NCBI GenBank assembly: GCA_937902315.1
Contig: CALGUG010000016.1
Coordinates: 1 to 58,093 of the forward strand
Source of the DNA: an uncultured Chloroflexales bacterium
Lineage (GTDB): Bacteria; Chloroflexota; Chloroflexia; Chloroflexales; Chloroflexaceae
DNA length: 58,093 nucleotides
Direction of reading: 5' to 3'
Shown here piece after piece: positions 25,590 through 33,838 of the stretch. The notes below the pieces were generated by a model. That model was not told the DNA's origin. It ran no database searches and worked only from the letters and a program-made list of their open reading frames with translations. Position 1 is the stretch's first letter; every line of letters begins with the position of its first letter. The translations under genes and the position numbers were made by a program.

Positions 25590-26639
25590 ATGCATAATAC
25601 AGCCTTCTTTACCAAGCCGCATCGTCGTCTAAACCTTCTGACGGGCGAATGGCTGCTGGTATCGCCACACCGCACGCAGCGCCCGTGGCAAGGACAGGTT
25701 GAAGACACGCCGCCCGATACGCGGCCTCAATACGATCCGACCTGCTACCTCTGTCCGGGCAACACCCGCGCTGGTGGTGTGGTCAACCCAAACTATAGTC
25801 ACACCTTTGTGTTTGATAACGACTACGCCGCCCTGCTGCCCAATACCGAAACAGACGAGTTTCTGTTGGGCGTCGACCAAAGCAGCAAGGCCCCGCTCTT
25901 GGTGGCTCAAACCGAGCGCGGCATCTGCCGGGTGATCTGCTTCTCGCCCCGCCACGACCTAACCTTGGCGGGCATGGAAGTGGCCGATCTGCGACGAGTC
26001 GTCGATACATGGGTCGAGCAATACGAAGAACTGGGCGCCATTCCTTGGGTCAGCCATGTGCAGATCTTCGAGAACCGTGGCGCGATGATGGGCGCAAGCA
26101 ACCCGCACCCCCACGGCCAGATCTGGGCCAACGAGCGCATTCCCAACGAATCGGCCAAAGAGATCAAGCAGCAGCGCGAATACTTGGCGCAGCATGGCCG
26201 CACGCTCTTGGGCGACTACCTCGAACTAGAGCTGAAACTGGGCGAGCGCTTGGTCTGCAGCAACGATCACTTCGTTTCGCTGGTGCCCTTCTGGGCGGTT
26301 TGGCCCTTTGAAACGCTGATCATTCCGCGCGAACATCGCGGATCGCTCAGCGACCTGACCCCCGACGAGCGCGATGGCTTGGCCGATATTCTGCGCCAAA
26401 CCACCCGCCGCTACGATCGGCTCTTTAACGTCTCCTTCCCTTATAGCATGGGCATTCACCAGCGCCCAACCGATGGTGAAGCGTACCCCGAGCTACGCAT
26501 GCACGCCCACTTCTACCCGCCGCTCTTGCGTTCGGCCACCGTTCGCAAGTTTATGGTCGGCTACGAAATGCTCGGACAAGCTCAACGTGACATTACGCCA
26601 GAAAGCGCAGCCGAACGCTTGCGCTCTCTAGGAGAATAA
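25590..26639 (+). CDS. galT: Galactose-1-phosphate uridylyltransferase
   Basis: 349 residues, normal length. Leloir-pathway enzyme that swaps UMP between UDP-glucose and galactose-1-phosphate. Key motifs: RLNLLTGEWLLVSPHRTQRP at the N-terminus, CYLCPGN (zinc-site region), VFDNDYAAL, and the active-site HPHGQIW, whose second His carries UMP. Preceded by GGGAG at 25580-25584. The stop codon falls inside a 27-bp tandem duplication that leads into galK, so galT and galK form one operon. No epimerase gene (galE) is adjacent. Confidence 0.95.
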   Translation: MHNTAFFTKPHRRLNLLTGEWLLVSPHRTQRPWQGQVEDTPPDTRPQYDPTCYLCPGNTRAGGVVNPNYSHTFVFDNDYAALLPNTETDEFLLGVDQSSKAPLLVAQTERGICRVICFSPRHDLTLAGMEVADLRRVVDTWVEQYEELGAIPWVSHVQIFENRGAMMGASNPHPHGQIWANERIPNESAKEIKQQREYLAQHGRTLLGDYLELELKLGERLVCSNDHFVSLVPFWAVWPFETLIIPREHRGSLSDLTPDERDGLADILRQTTRRYDRLFNVSFPYSMGIHQRPTDGEAYPELRMHAHFYPPLLRSATVRKFMVGYEMLGQAQRDITPESAAERLRSLGE

Positions 26640-26682
26640 AGAAAGAAGACAACAATAGGAGAATAAAGAAAGAAGACAACAA
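26629..26682 (+). repeat. Perfect 27-bp tandem duplication at galT/galK junction
   Basis: TAGGAGAATAAAGAAAGAAG plus ACAACAA repeated exactly (26629-26655, 26656-26682). The first copy carries the galT stop (TAA), the second supplies the galK leader up to the A of its ATG. Confidence 0.95.
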
Positions 26683-27845
26683 TGCTCAACGATGCGCAAA
26701 TTCGCGCTGGTTTCACTCGTATTTTTGGCGGCGAGCCAAGCCAAATCATCTTCTCGCCCGGTCGCGTCAATTTGATCGGCGAGCACACCGACTACAACGA
26801 CGGCTTTGTATTCCCGGCCGCTCTGACTATGGGCACAAGCGTCGCCGGACGGGCCCGCAACGACGGCATCTTGAAGGTCTATGCCGAGCGCATGGGCCAG
26901 AGCGACGAAGTGCCGCTCAGCGATCTGCGCCCCAAAGAAGGCCCCGACTGGACGCGCTATGTACGCGGTGTGGCCGCCTTGCTGCTCGAAGAAGGCTACG
27001 AGCTAGTCGGCGCCGATCTCTACATCGACAGCGATCTGCCGCTCGGTTCGGGCCTCTCCTCGTCGGCCTCGATCGAGATGGGCGTAGCGGTCTCGCTGCT
27101 CAACCTGATCAAAGCGCCCTTCGACCGCGTGAAGCTGGCACGTTTGGGCCAGCGAGTCGAAAACGAGATCATCGGCCTGCAGAGCGGCATTATGGACCAG
27201 CTCTCGGTTGCCAACGGCGTCGAATCGCACATTCTGCTGATCGACTGCCGCGTCTACAGCGTCGAGCCAGTTTCGATCCCGACCAGCGTTAGTGTGGTGG
27301 TGCTCGATAGCGCTGCCCCTCGCACCTTGGCCAGCTCGGCCTACAACGAGCGCCGCGCCCAGTGCGAATCGGCCGTCAGCAAGCTGCAAGCGGTCGACCC
27401 CAACATCCGTGCTCTGCGCGACGTCTCGATCGAACTGCTAGAGGCCGAGAAGGATCGCCTCACCCCGATCGAATACAAGCGCGCCCGCCACGTGGTGACC
27501 GAAAACCAGCGCGTGCTCGACAGCACCGAGGCCCTCAGCCAAGGCGATGTGAAGCGCTTTGGCGAGCTGATGAACGCCTCGCACGCCAGCATGCGCGACG
27601 ACTATGAGATCAGCAGCAAAGAGCTAGATACCCTAGTCGAGATCGCGCTGGCCACTCCGGGCGTCTTGGGCGCGCGCCTCACGGGCGCGGGCTTCGGCGG
27701 CTGCGCGGTCGCGCTGGTCGAATCCGACAAAGCTCAGGCCGCTGGCGAGCATATCGCCGCCGCCTACCGCCAAGCGATCGGCCTACCCGGCAACGCCTAC
27801 ATCTGCACCCCCAGCGCTGGCACCTACGTGGTCTGGGAAGCCTAA
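26682..27845 (+). CDS. galK: Galactokinase
   Basis: 387 residues. GHMP kinase that phosphorylates galactose at C1 with ATP. SPGRVNLIGEHTDYNDGFVFPAAL is the galactokinase signature, LPLGSGLSSSASIEMGVAV the ATP-binding glycine/serine loop, GLQSGIMDQ the catalytic Asp segment, and RLTGAGFGGCAVALV the C-terminal GHMP motif. Second gene of galTK. AGGAG of the duplicated leader is about 20 bp from ATG; the nearer GAAAGAAG may act as ribosome site. Terminated at 27866-27902. Confidence 0.96.
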   Translation: MLNDAQIRAGFTRIFGGEPSQIIFSPGRVNLIGEHTDYNDGFVFPAALTMGTSVAGRARNDGILKVYAERMGQSDEVPLSDLRPKEGPDWTRYVRGVAALLLEEGYELVGADLYIDSDLPLGSGLSSSASIEMGVAVSLLNLIKAPFDRVKLARLGQRVENEIIGLQSGIMDQLSVANGVESHILLIDCRVYSVEPVSIPTSVSVVVLDSAAPRTLASSAYNERRAQCESAVSKLQAVDPNIRALRDVSIELLEAEKDRLTPIEYKRARHVVTENQRVLDSTEALSQGDVKRFGELMNASHASMRDDYEISSKELDTLVEIALATPGVLGARLTGAGFGGCAVALVESDKAQAAGEHIAAAYRQAIGLPGNAYICTPSAGTYVVWEA

Positions 27846-27865
27846 AACAAGCGACAGCCTAAAAC

Positions 27866-27902
27866 AAACGGCTTGGAAGAGCGTTCTTCCAAGCCGTTTT
27901 CT
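27866..27902 (+). terminator. Rho-independent terminator after galK
   Basis: AAACGGCTTGGAAGA / TCTTCCAAGCCGTTT stem with a tiny loop, then TTCTT. Confidence 0.88.
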
Positions 27903-27956
27903 TATGTCAACTTACCCACCGATCACTCCCCTTAAAGAGCCGCTCGCTCGCAACCT

Positions 27957-28056
27957 GATACTAAATCCTGGGAAAGGATTGTGAGAGATTTCGCGCTGCC
28001 GCGCGAAATCTCTCACAACAAAATAGTCAAGTTCTACGCTGCCTAAGGCCAAATAG
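27957..28056 (+). repeat. Type B dispersed element with long hairpin
   Basis: Left end GATACTAAATCC. Hairpin TTGTGAGAGATTTCGCG...CGCGAAATCTCTCACAA at 27979-28018, about 17 bp long. Then CAAGTTCTACGCTGCCTAAGG, a drifted core. The right end is not clear. Confidence 0.72.
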
Positions 28057-28200
28057 CAAGAAAGCGACTGGATCTCGTATGAGGAAAGGCAAAGCGAGAC
28101 AAGTCGTCCGAAGGCCGAAAACAGGCGGAGTTTGAAGCTGCCAGGCGCTCGCGCCTGGCAGTTCGCTGCGCAAGCAGCGAGGGTAGCCGCCGAATGTATG

Positions 28201-28266
28201 GAAAGGATGTTGATAGCCGAAGGCAGACGCGCCAAGGAGCGAATGGGAGAAAAGAACCTCTCCGCC
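28201..28266 (+). repeat. Type A dispersed repeat, copy 7
   Basis: TAGCCGAAGGCAGACGCG at 28214-28231, then GAGCGAATGGGAGAA and CTCTCCGCC. In the convergent gap between galK and the META lipoprotein. A further hairpin CCAGGCGCTCGCGCCTGG lies at 28141-28158. Confidence 0.82.
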
Positions 28267-28292
28267 TTGATAAGCGAGCGCAAAATGGCGGA

Positions 28293-28787
28293 CTAACTAC
28301 GATCGAAGACTAACTCGCCGTTCGGGCCGCTCAAAATCAGCTGGTCATCTTCGATGCGATAGGATTCGCTCTCGACCAACAGGGTGGTAAAGATGCGCTC
28401 CTGCTCCATCAAAGGCGGATCGCAGGCCATCTCGGTCTGGATCGGGGCCGTGAAGCTGATGCTGTTGCCGCTCTTGGTGTAGTCAGAGCCGTAGCTGTTG
28501 CAACTGGTGCGCCCCGAAGCGCGATTCTCCTCGAACTTAATCGAGCCGCCCGGCAAAGCGGAAGAACTCTGATCGCCCTGCCTGATCTCACTTAGGCTCC
28601 AGCTGCTGCCTGCAAGCTCGTCGTCGGCGGGATCGGCGTCGGGCGGAGCGGCGTTACTGGGAACGTCGCTTGGCACAACGATCGGGTCTCGATCGCTCGC
28701 AATCGGTTGATCAGCGTTTGTGCTCGGCGCCGTACAGGCCACCAACAAGGCCAAAACAAAGGCCGAAACTATTCCAAAACGTAGCAT
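28293..28787 (-). CDS. META-domain lipoprotein
   Basis: 164 residues from ATG 28787; an upstream in-frame ATG would precede the signal peptide by 15 residues, whereas AGGAAGCGAG lies just before 28787. Signal peptide and lipobox LLVACT place it as a lipoprotein anchored at Cys. A low-complexity Asp/Pro/Ala linker follows. The META (HslJ-like) domain starts at LAGSSWSLSEIRQGD and includes EENRASGRTSCNSYGSDYTKSG and EMACDPPLMEQERIF. The domain's function is not settled; some members bind or protect at the envelope. Paralogous to the adjacent gene. Confidence 0.85.
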   Translation of the reverse strand: MLRFGIVSAFVLALLVACTAPSTNADQPIASDRDPIVVPSDVPSNAAPPDADPADDELAGSSWSLSEIRQGDQSSSALPGGSIKFEENRASGRTSCNSYGSDYTKSGNSISFTAPIQTEMACDPPLMEQERIFTTLLVESESYRIEDDQLILSGPNGELVFDRS

Positions 28788-28879
28788 ACTCGCTTCCTTT
28801 CGTTTCAAAGTTGCACCAGCAGAGCACAACACAACGAGCGCAGGAACTGATTAGGCTCCCACGCTCTGCCGCCTTACGA

Positions 28880-29329
28880 TTAGGCCCGTACAAAGCTTAG
28901 GCTGCCGCTGCTGGTCACAATCGTGAGCGTATCACCAGCGATGCTATAGCTTTGAGCATCACGCAACAGGCGCATATAGTCGTTCTCTTGCTGCATAACC
29001 GCCTCGTCGCAAGCCATCAAGGTCTGCATAAGCTCGCCGACGCTCATTTGTTGGCCGTTCAGCTTGTAGCTGCCGTTGAAGAGGTTACAACCGCTTGTGC
29101 CGTACAAACCACCTTCGTCATTAAACTCGAGGGTTGGCCTCGAACCCTCAACGGTCTGCGAATCTGTGCCGTTTTCGCTCCAGCCTACCAAATTCCAGGC
29201 CGTTCCTGCTAATTCGGGCTGATTATTCGCGTTTCGTGAAGCCATTACTTGAGAACCTGCAAATATAAGCGCTATAACAACAACAATAAGGGCGATTATT
29301 CCGATAACGCGATATGTATTCAATTTCAT
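28880..29329 (-). CDS. META-domain membrane-anchored protein
   Basis: 149 residues. One N-terminal membrane helix (VIGIIALIVVVIALIFAGSQV, about 8-28) with no lipobox, then a META domain: LAGTAWNLVGWSENG, LYGTSGCNLFNGSYKLNG and LMACDEAVMQQENDYMRLL. The Cys pair in SGC/MAC matches the paralog downstream. Two META genes in tandem suggest local duplication, with one copy lipid-anchored and the other membrane-anchored. Likely cotranscribed, 92 bp apart. The ribosome site AAAGGTC precedes the ATG. Confidence 0.85.
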   Translation of the reverse strand: MKLNTYRVIGIIALIVVVIALIFAGSQVMASRNANNQPELAGTAWNLVGWSENGTDSQTVEGSRPTLEFNDEGGLYGTSGCNLFNGSYKLNGQQMSVGELMQTLMACDEAVMQQENDYMRLLRDAQSYSIAGDTLTIVTSSGSLSFVRA

Positions 29330-29706
29330 TAGGAATGACCTTTCTTTGCTTGCAAAACGTTCGATTGCATCGATTCATTCAGCTATCACTATCGCACAAA
29401 AGAGCGGAAGCAGGATCTTCACTATTTTCACAATCACTTACTAGACGCCACTGGCTTTGAATTAGTTCCCATTCATTACAAATATTTCTTGACGTGATTT
29501 TTGTAGCTAGTTGTGGTACTATTTTTACTTAGGGAAGACAATTGTTACACTCAAATTTGTTCGTCGTTTTACTACACTACTCTCCATTATCCCCTCTTTT
29601 GTGTAACAAATTCCCCGATTCGCTCTGAAATACATCAAAAGACCTAGAGCAAAGATGGATCGACAAAATCGTATCGGTCCTTCATCAGCGCAACGGGGAA
29701 TAGCAA
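29330..29706. other. Divergent promoter gap
   Basis: AT-rich, no type A or B copies. TTGACG at 29489-29494 is a possible -35 on the plus strand, but the best -10 (TACTAT) is 22 bp away, so I do not call a promoter firmly. Confidence 0.35.
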
Positions 29707-29723
29707 ACAAAGGAGATATTCAC

Positions 29724-31217
29724 ATGCGAAAGCTGTTCGGCGGGCTGATGGTGCTGCTCCTATTGGGAGCATTTGGCGCAGCGAAGCCCAGCGCGGCCCA
29801 AACAACACGCTGCTTTGGCGAAACAGGCCACTGTATAAGCGGGCGTTTGCTGAGCTTTTGGGAGGAGAACGGCGGCCTGCCGGTCTTTGGTATGCCGATC
29901 ACAGCCGCGCGCTATGAGATCAACCTCGAGACGAATCAGAGCTATCTGACCCAATGGTTCGAGCGTTACACCCTCGAGCTGCATCCCGAGAACGCCGCGC
30001 CCTACGATGTGCTGCTGCGCCGCCTGGGCACCGCCAGCCTGATCGATGGCGCGCCCGCCGAGGCGCTGGCCCAAGAGCCCGAGGCGCTGGAAGGTTGCAT
30101 CTGGTTCGCAGAGACCGGCTTCAATGTCTGCGACAATCAAGGCGCGGCCTTCGCAAGCTACTGGCGCTCGCATGGTCTAACCGGCCCGGGCATGGATAGC
30201 TATCAGGCTAGCTTGGCGCTATTCGGCCTGCCGATCTCGCGCCAATTCACCCTCGAAGGCGATAGCCCGCGCTACGTTCAGTTCTTCGAGCGCGCCCGTT
30301 TCGAATGGCATCCCAACAATCCCGAGCCCTACAAAGTGCTCTTGGGCCTGCTCGGCAACGAAAACTACAGCGCACCCCAAGATCAGCCCGGCTGGTTCGA
30401 AAACCGCGACACCTCGGTCGATCTGATCGCCTCCTACTACAACGCCATCAACCGCCAAGAGTATCAGCGGGCCTACAGCTATTGGCGCAACCCGCCCAGC
30501 AGCTACGAGAGCTTTGTAGCGGGCTACAACGACACCATCAACGTGCGAGTGATCGTACAGCCGCCCGAAGCGATCGAGGCCGGAGCTGGCAACCTCTTCC
30601 AAAACGTCACCACCCTCTTGCTGGCCCAGCAGCTCGACGGCAGCTACAAAAAGTTTGTGGGCTGCTACAACACCCACAAAAACAATACCGAGCCAGACAC
30701 GAAGTGGGAGCTTGAGAGCGCCAATATCGTTGAAGTGCCGATCGACATCACTATTTGGGACGCTCTAGCCCAAGCCTGCGCCCAGCAAACGGGCGGCGTG
30801 TTCGACAACACAGACAGTCCGCTCGATCTGATCACCTCCTACTACAACGCCATCAACCAGCGCGATTACGAGCGCGCCTATAGCTACTGGCGCAACCCGC
30901 CTATCGAATACGGCCCCTTTGTGGCGGGCTACCAAACCACCAGCAGCGTCCAACTGATCGTTCAGCCGCCCGTGCACTACGAAGGCGCTGCCGGCAGCCT
31001 CTACGCGACCATCCCGATAATGCTGGTTGCGACCCATACCGATGGCGCCATCAAGGTCTTTAGCGGCTGTTATGTGGCCCATATCAACAATCTGCAACCG
31101 CCCGATATCCCCGAACGCGACACCTGGCATATCTACAACGCCGCGATCGAAGAGATCGCCGACGGCACCGCTCTACCGAGCGCCTTAAGCGAGGGCTGTT
31201 CGTTTCCAAGCGACTAA
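29724..31217 (+). CDS. Secreted protein with two internal duplications
   Basis: 497 residues from ATG 29724, which follows AAAGGAG at 29709-29715 and opens a clear signal peptide (MRKLFGGLMVLLLLGAFGAA, cleaved near SAAQ). Two ~80-residue units follow: RCFGETGHCISGRLLSFWEE with NGGLPVFGMPIT and WFERYTLELHPEN, then CIWFAETGFNVCDNQGAAF with FGLPISRQF and FFERARFEWHPNN. This Cys-containing module is common in secreted Chloroflexota proteins in my experience. Two NTF2/SnoaL-like units come next, each with LIxSYYNAIN, YxRAYSYWRNPP and a Cys near the end (GCYNTHKNN, GCYVAHINN). Function unknown; extracellular binding is inferred. Confidence 0.82.
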   Translation: MRKLFGGLMVLLLLGAFGAAKPSAAQTTRCFGETGHCISGRLLSFWEENGGLPVFGMPITAARYEINLETNQSYLTQWFERYTLELHPENAAPYDVLLRRLGTASLIDGAPAEALAQEPEALEGCIWFAETGFNVCDNQGAAFASYWRSHGLTGPGMDSYQASLALFGLPISRQFTLEGDSPRYVQFFERARFEWHPNNPEPYKVLLGLLGNENYSAPQDQPGWFENRDTSVDLIASYYNAINRQEYQRAYSYWRNPPSSYESFVAGYNDTINVRVIVQPPEAIEAGAGNLFQNVTTLLLAQQLDGSYKKFVGCYNTHKNNTEPDTKWELESANIVEVPIDITIWDALAQACAQQTGGVFDNTDSPLDLITSYYNAINQRDYERAYSYWRNPPIEYGPFVAGYQTTSSVQLIVQPPVHYEGAAGSLYATIPIMLVATHTDGAIKVFSGCYVAHINNLQPPDIPERDTWHIYNAAIEEIADGTALPSALSEGCSFPSD

Positions 31218-31253
31218 GATACGATTCGCTTCGGACAACTTGTAAGCTACAAA

Positions 31254-31292
31254 CAAAGAGAGAGTTCGCGCACTGTTGCGAACTCTCTCTTA
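31254..31292 (+). terminator. Rho-independent terminator
   Basis: AGAGAGAGTTCGC / GCGAACTCTCTCT, 13-bp stem, followed by TAA and A-rich or T-rich flanks that could serve both converging genes. Confidence 0.78.
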
Positions 31293-31296
31293 ATCA

Positions 31297-31363
31297 GGCG
31301 GAAGAGCCTCTCTCCCCAAAAAGGTCTTAACCGCGTCCGCCTTCGGCTATCAAATTCCCTTCC
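31297..31363 (-). repeat. Type A dispersed repeat, copy 8
   Basis: Reverse: GGCGGAAGAGCCTCTCTCC, CGCGTCCGCCTTCGGCTA at 31332-31349. Convergent gap, immediately after the terminator. Confidence 0.85.
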
Positions 31364-31443
31364 ACCCATCCAAGCTGTCGAGCGCAGCGCGGGTAGCTCA
31401 TAGCTTCCCTCGCAAATCAACGAAATCCGAGCGCTTGAAAGCT

Positions 31444-32532
31444 TTAGAGCTCGAGCTTGCGCACTTGCCCTGGAACCTTGGCTTCGCCGCTGTGGCGGCT
31501 GGCGATCGCCGCAAATGCAAAGGCCAAGCTAGCAAGGTTGGCGCGGGCGCTATGCTCCGGCTCGCGGCCATCTTCGAGGGCACACAGCAGCTCGGCCATA
31601 GCACCGTGGAAGCCATCGGGAAACCACGAGCCTTCCAAGCTCGGAGAGATCTTAATGCTATCGAGTTCTAAGGTCACGGTCTGCTGATGCAGGGCGGGGC
31701 CAGTGCTGCACAACGAACCTTCGCTGCCCACAATCAGCGTATGATCTTGGGTATCGGGACGCGCAAAAGCGTTGAAGAGCAGCGAAGCTTGCGCGCCGTC
31801 GTAATCGGCGATCACCCGCGCCAGCAAAGGTGTTTCGAGCGGCTGGCCCTTGGCCTTCTGAGTCGAAGCATAGACCTTGGTCGGCATTGCAGCGCCGAAG
31901 AAACAGGTCACAATATCGAACCAGTGAATGGCGAAGTCGTAGAGGATCAGATCGCGGATATGCTCGAAAGGCGTGCCGACCACCCACGAGTGATCCCAGG
32001 CCACCAAGAGGTCGGCGCTCAGCAGTTCGCCGATCAATCCGCTCTGAATGGCACGGCGCATATACGAGAAGTGGGGCGCCCAACGCGCATTTTGGTTCAC
32101 AGCCAGCGTCAAACCTTGTTTGTCGGCCAGCTCAAGCAAACGCTCGCCGGTATCGAGATCGAGCACAAAAGGCTTTTGCGACAGCACATGCTTGCCCGCC
32201 AAAAGCGCCTTTTCGATCAAACCAGCGCGCTCGGCGGGGTGAGTCGCAATATCAACAACCTGAATATCGTCGCGCTTCAGCAATTCATCGACATCGGTAT
32301 AGGCTGTTGCCTCGGGGTAGAACTCTGTGCGCCGCGCTTCGACCCGAGCCGGATCGATATCGCAGAGCGCAAGCACCGGATAGCCAGCCTTTTTATAGGC
32401 CGTCAAGTGGTGTTGGGTGATTCCACCACAACCGATCAGGGCGATATTCGGCACAGGGCCTTTAAGTACAAGCGGCTTATAGTCGAGATTGGCCGCCGTC
32501 ATCAGCTTTGAAGTTTGTACCTCGTTGTTCAA
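31444..32532 (-). CDS. Gfo/Idh/MocA family oxidoreductase
   Basis: 362 residues from TTG 32532, 7 bases after AGGAG. NIALIGCGGITQHHLTAYKKAGY is the NAD(P)-binding Rossmann start. The family lysine lies in LSQKPFVLD, where QKPF replaces the usual EKPL. VAWDHSWV and FAIHWFDIVTCFFGA are substrate-domain segments. Acts on an unknown sugar or polyol. Distinct in length and motif detail from the 7786 gene, so not a recent duplicate. Monocistronic; the tRNA-Gln promoter diverges from it. Confidence 0.88.
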   Translation of the reverse strand: MNNEVQTSKLMTAANLDYKPLVLKGPVPNIALIGCGGITQHHLTAYKKAGYPVLALCDIDPARVEARRTEFYPEATAYTDVDELLKRDDIQVVDIATHPAERAGLIEKALLAGKHVLSQKPFVLDLDTGERLLELADKQGLTLAVNQNARWAPHFSYMRRAIQSGLIGELLSADLLVAWDHSWVVGTPFEHIRDLILYDFAIHWFDIVTCFFGAAMPTKVYASTQKAKGQPLETPLLARVIADYDGAQASLLFNAFARPDTQDHTLIVGSEGSLCSTGPALHQQTVTLELDSIKISPSLEGSWFPDGFHGAMAELLCALEDGREPEHSARANLASLAFAFAAIASRHSGEAKVPGQVRKLEL

Positions 32533-32684
32533 GCTTCACTCCTTATTCTTTAAGGGATGGCGATACTATACCATAGAAAACAAGCGGGCCGATTTGCGCC
32601 TAGTCAGCGTTGCTATCCAATAACCTATACCAGCAGAAGCCCGAACTCAACCCAAGAGCAGTCTCCCAAAACCAGCAACAAAAC

Positions 32685-32713
32685 TTGACAGATTTTCACG
32701 AGCGTGCTATATT
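32685..32713 (+). promoter_or_regulatory. Consensus promoter of the tRNA-Gln pair
   Basis: TTGACA (32685-32690), exactly 17 bp, TATATT (32708-32713). The first tRNA begins 38 bp after the -10. A GC stretch TTGCGGGGCAA lies between. Confidence 0.85.
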
Positions 32714-32751
32714 TTAGGGCGTTGCGGGGCAACGCAATTAACAAACGATGT

Positions 32752-32825
32752 TGGGGTATAGTTTAATGGTAGAACGCCTGACTCTGGATCAGGTAGTTGG
32801 GGTTCGAATCCCTGTACCCCAGCCA
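32752..32825 (+). tRNA. tRNA-Gln (anticodon CUG), copy 1
   Basis: Acceptor TGGGGTA/TACCCCA, anticodon stem CCTGA/TCAGG with loop CTCTGGA (anticodon CTG), T-arm GGGG-TTCGAAT-CCCT region, encoded CCA. 74 nt. Confidence 0.95.
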
Positions 32826-32830
32826 AATAT

Positions 32831-32904
32831 TGGGATATAGTTTAATGGTAGAACGTCTGACTCTGGATCAGATAGTTGGGGTTCGAATCCCTGTATCCCA
32901 GCCA
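32831..32904 (+). tRNA. tRNA-Gln (anticodon CUG), copy 2
   Basis: Near-identical to copy 1, five bases downstream. It differs by two compensatory pairs: acceptor TGGGATA/TATCCCA and anticodon stem TCTGA/TCAGA. Encoded CCA. Same anticodon CTG. Confidence 0.95.
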
Positions 32905-32914
32905 CGCAAATAAG

Positions 32915-32949
32915 AAACCCGTGCTACGATTGTGTAGCACGGGTTTTTG
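32915..32949 (+). terminator. Rho-independent terminator of the tRNA-Gln operon
   Basis: AAACCCGTGCTAC / GTAGCACGGGTTT, 13-bp stem, 6-nt loop, T-run. Confidence 0.93.
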
Positions 32950-33153
32950 TATGCTTGTAGGTTTAATCATTACATTCTATAATAGTGCTCTACCAGTAAA
33001 TGCCAGCGCCGCTTTAGGCAAAACTATGCAAGCAGTATTCCTCGCCCTACGCCTTCCTCCACACTACTGCAATAGTCTTTCAGCTCTCACTCACAATTCA
33101 TATCCTTTAACTCTCAACTAATCTTAAAGGTAGAAGGGAGGGATTTGAGGAAG

Positions 33154-33684
33154 ATGCAATTCGAATTTCAAGTAACAGAAGATGATTTGCTTGGCTTCAA
33201 TAATTACCACTACAAGCACTCGCCTGCTATAAAACGCCACATTTTCTTAACAAGATCCATATTAGCGCTGAGTTTTGCCATTGCAAGCATACTCATCAAT
33301 CTGATCATAACTGATGGTATGGTATTGCTTGCAGTTGCTATTGGCTTGTGTATTGGTCTATTCATGTTTGTTATAACCCCACCCCTGATGTATCGGTCCA
33401 TGCAGCGAAATGCTAAAAAAGTCTTTCGTGAAGGGAAGAATACAGCGCTCAATACCATCAATCGTTACGAATTTACCCCTGAAGGCATCACTCATCATTC
33501 GCCTATAAGTTCGGGCAATATCAGTTGGCAAGCGATCGAGAAGATCGAAGCAGATTCTAAAGCGATCTATCTCTATGCCGGGGCTGTCTCTGCTCTAGTA
33601 CTACCGCGTCGTCTGTTTAGCAACGATCAGGAATTTCAGGAAACCTTAGGTCAATTACAACGTTATAAAACAGCAGCAGCCTAG
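33154..33684 (+). CDS. YcxB-like membrane protein
   Basis: 176 residues. The N-terminal part ends in two membrane helices (about 33-75: ILALSFAIASILINLII and GMVLLAVAIGLCIGLFMFVI). The C-terminal cytoplasmic part (YEFTPEGITHHSPISSGNISWQAIEKIEAD and YLYAGAVSALVLPRRLF) matches the YcxB-like C-terminal domain. Function of the family is unknown. ATG 33154 versus TTG 33145 is unclear: AGGGAGGG at 33135-33142 spaces better to ATG. Lies after a gap of ~200 bp from the tRNA terminator in which I see no gene. Confidence 0.75.
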   Translation: MQFEFQVTEDDLLGFNNYHYKHSPAIKRHIFLTRSILALSFAIASILINLIITDGMVLLAVAIGLCIGLFMFVITPPLMYRSMQRNAKKVFREGKNTALNTINRYEFTPEGITHHSPISSGNISWQAIEKIEADSKAIYLYAGAVSALVLPRRLFSNDQEFQETLGQLQRYKTAAA

Positions 33685-33838
33685 TTCCTCGATCGAGGCT
33701 GTATCTTCCAAAGAAACAAAGCGGCGTTGCCCATGCTTAACGATGCATAAACAACGCCTCATCGCAAAACAGACGCCCTCATCACTTCACACCTCAGCAT
33801 AGACACGCTCCAAAACCAATGTGATTAATAAGAAGAAA

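Noticed and set aside
32876..33121. 81-codon frame running out of the second tRNA-Gln
   Set aside because: It starts inside the tRNA and crosses a strong terminator.
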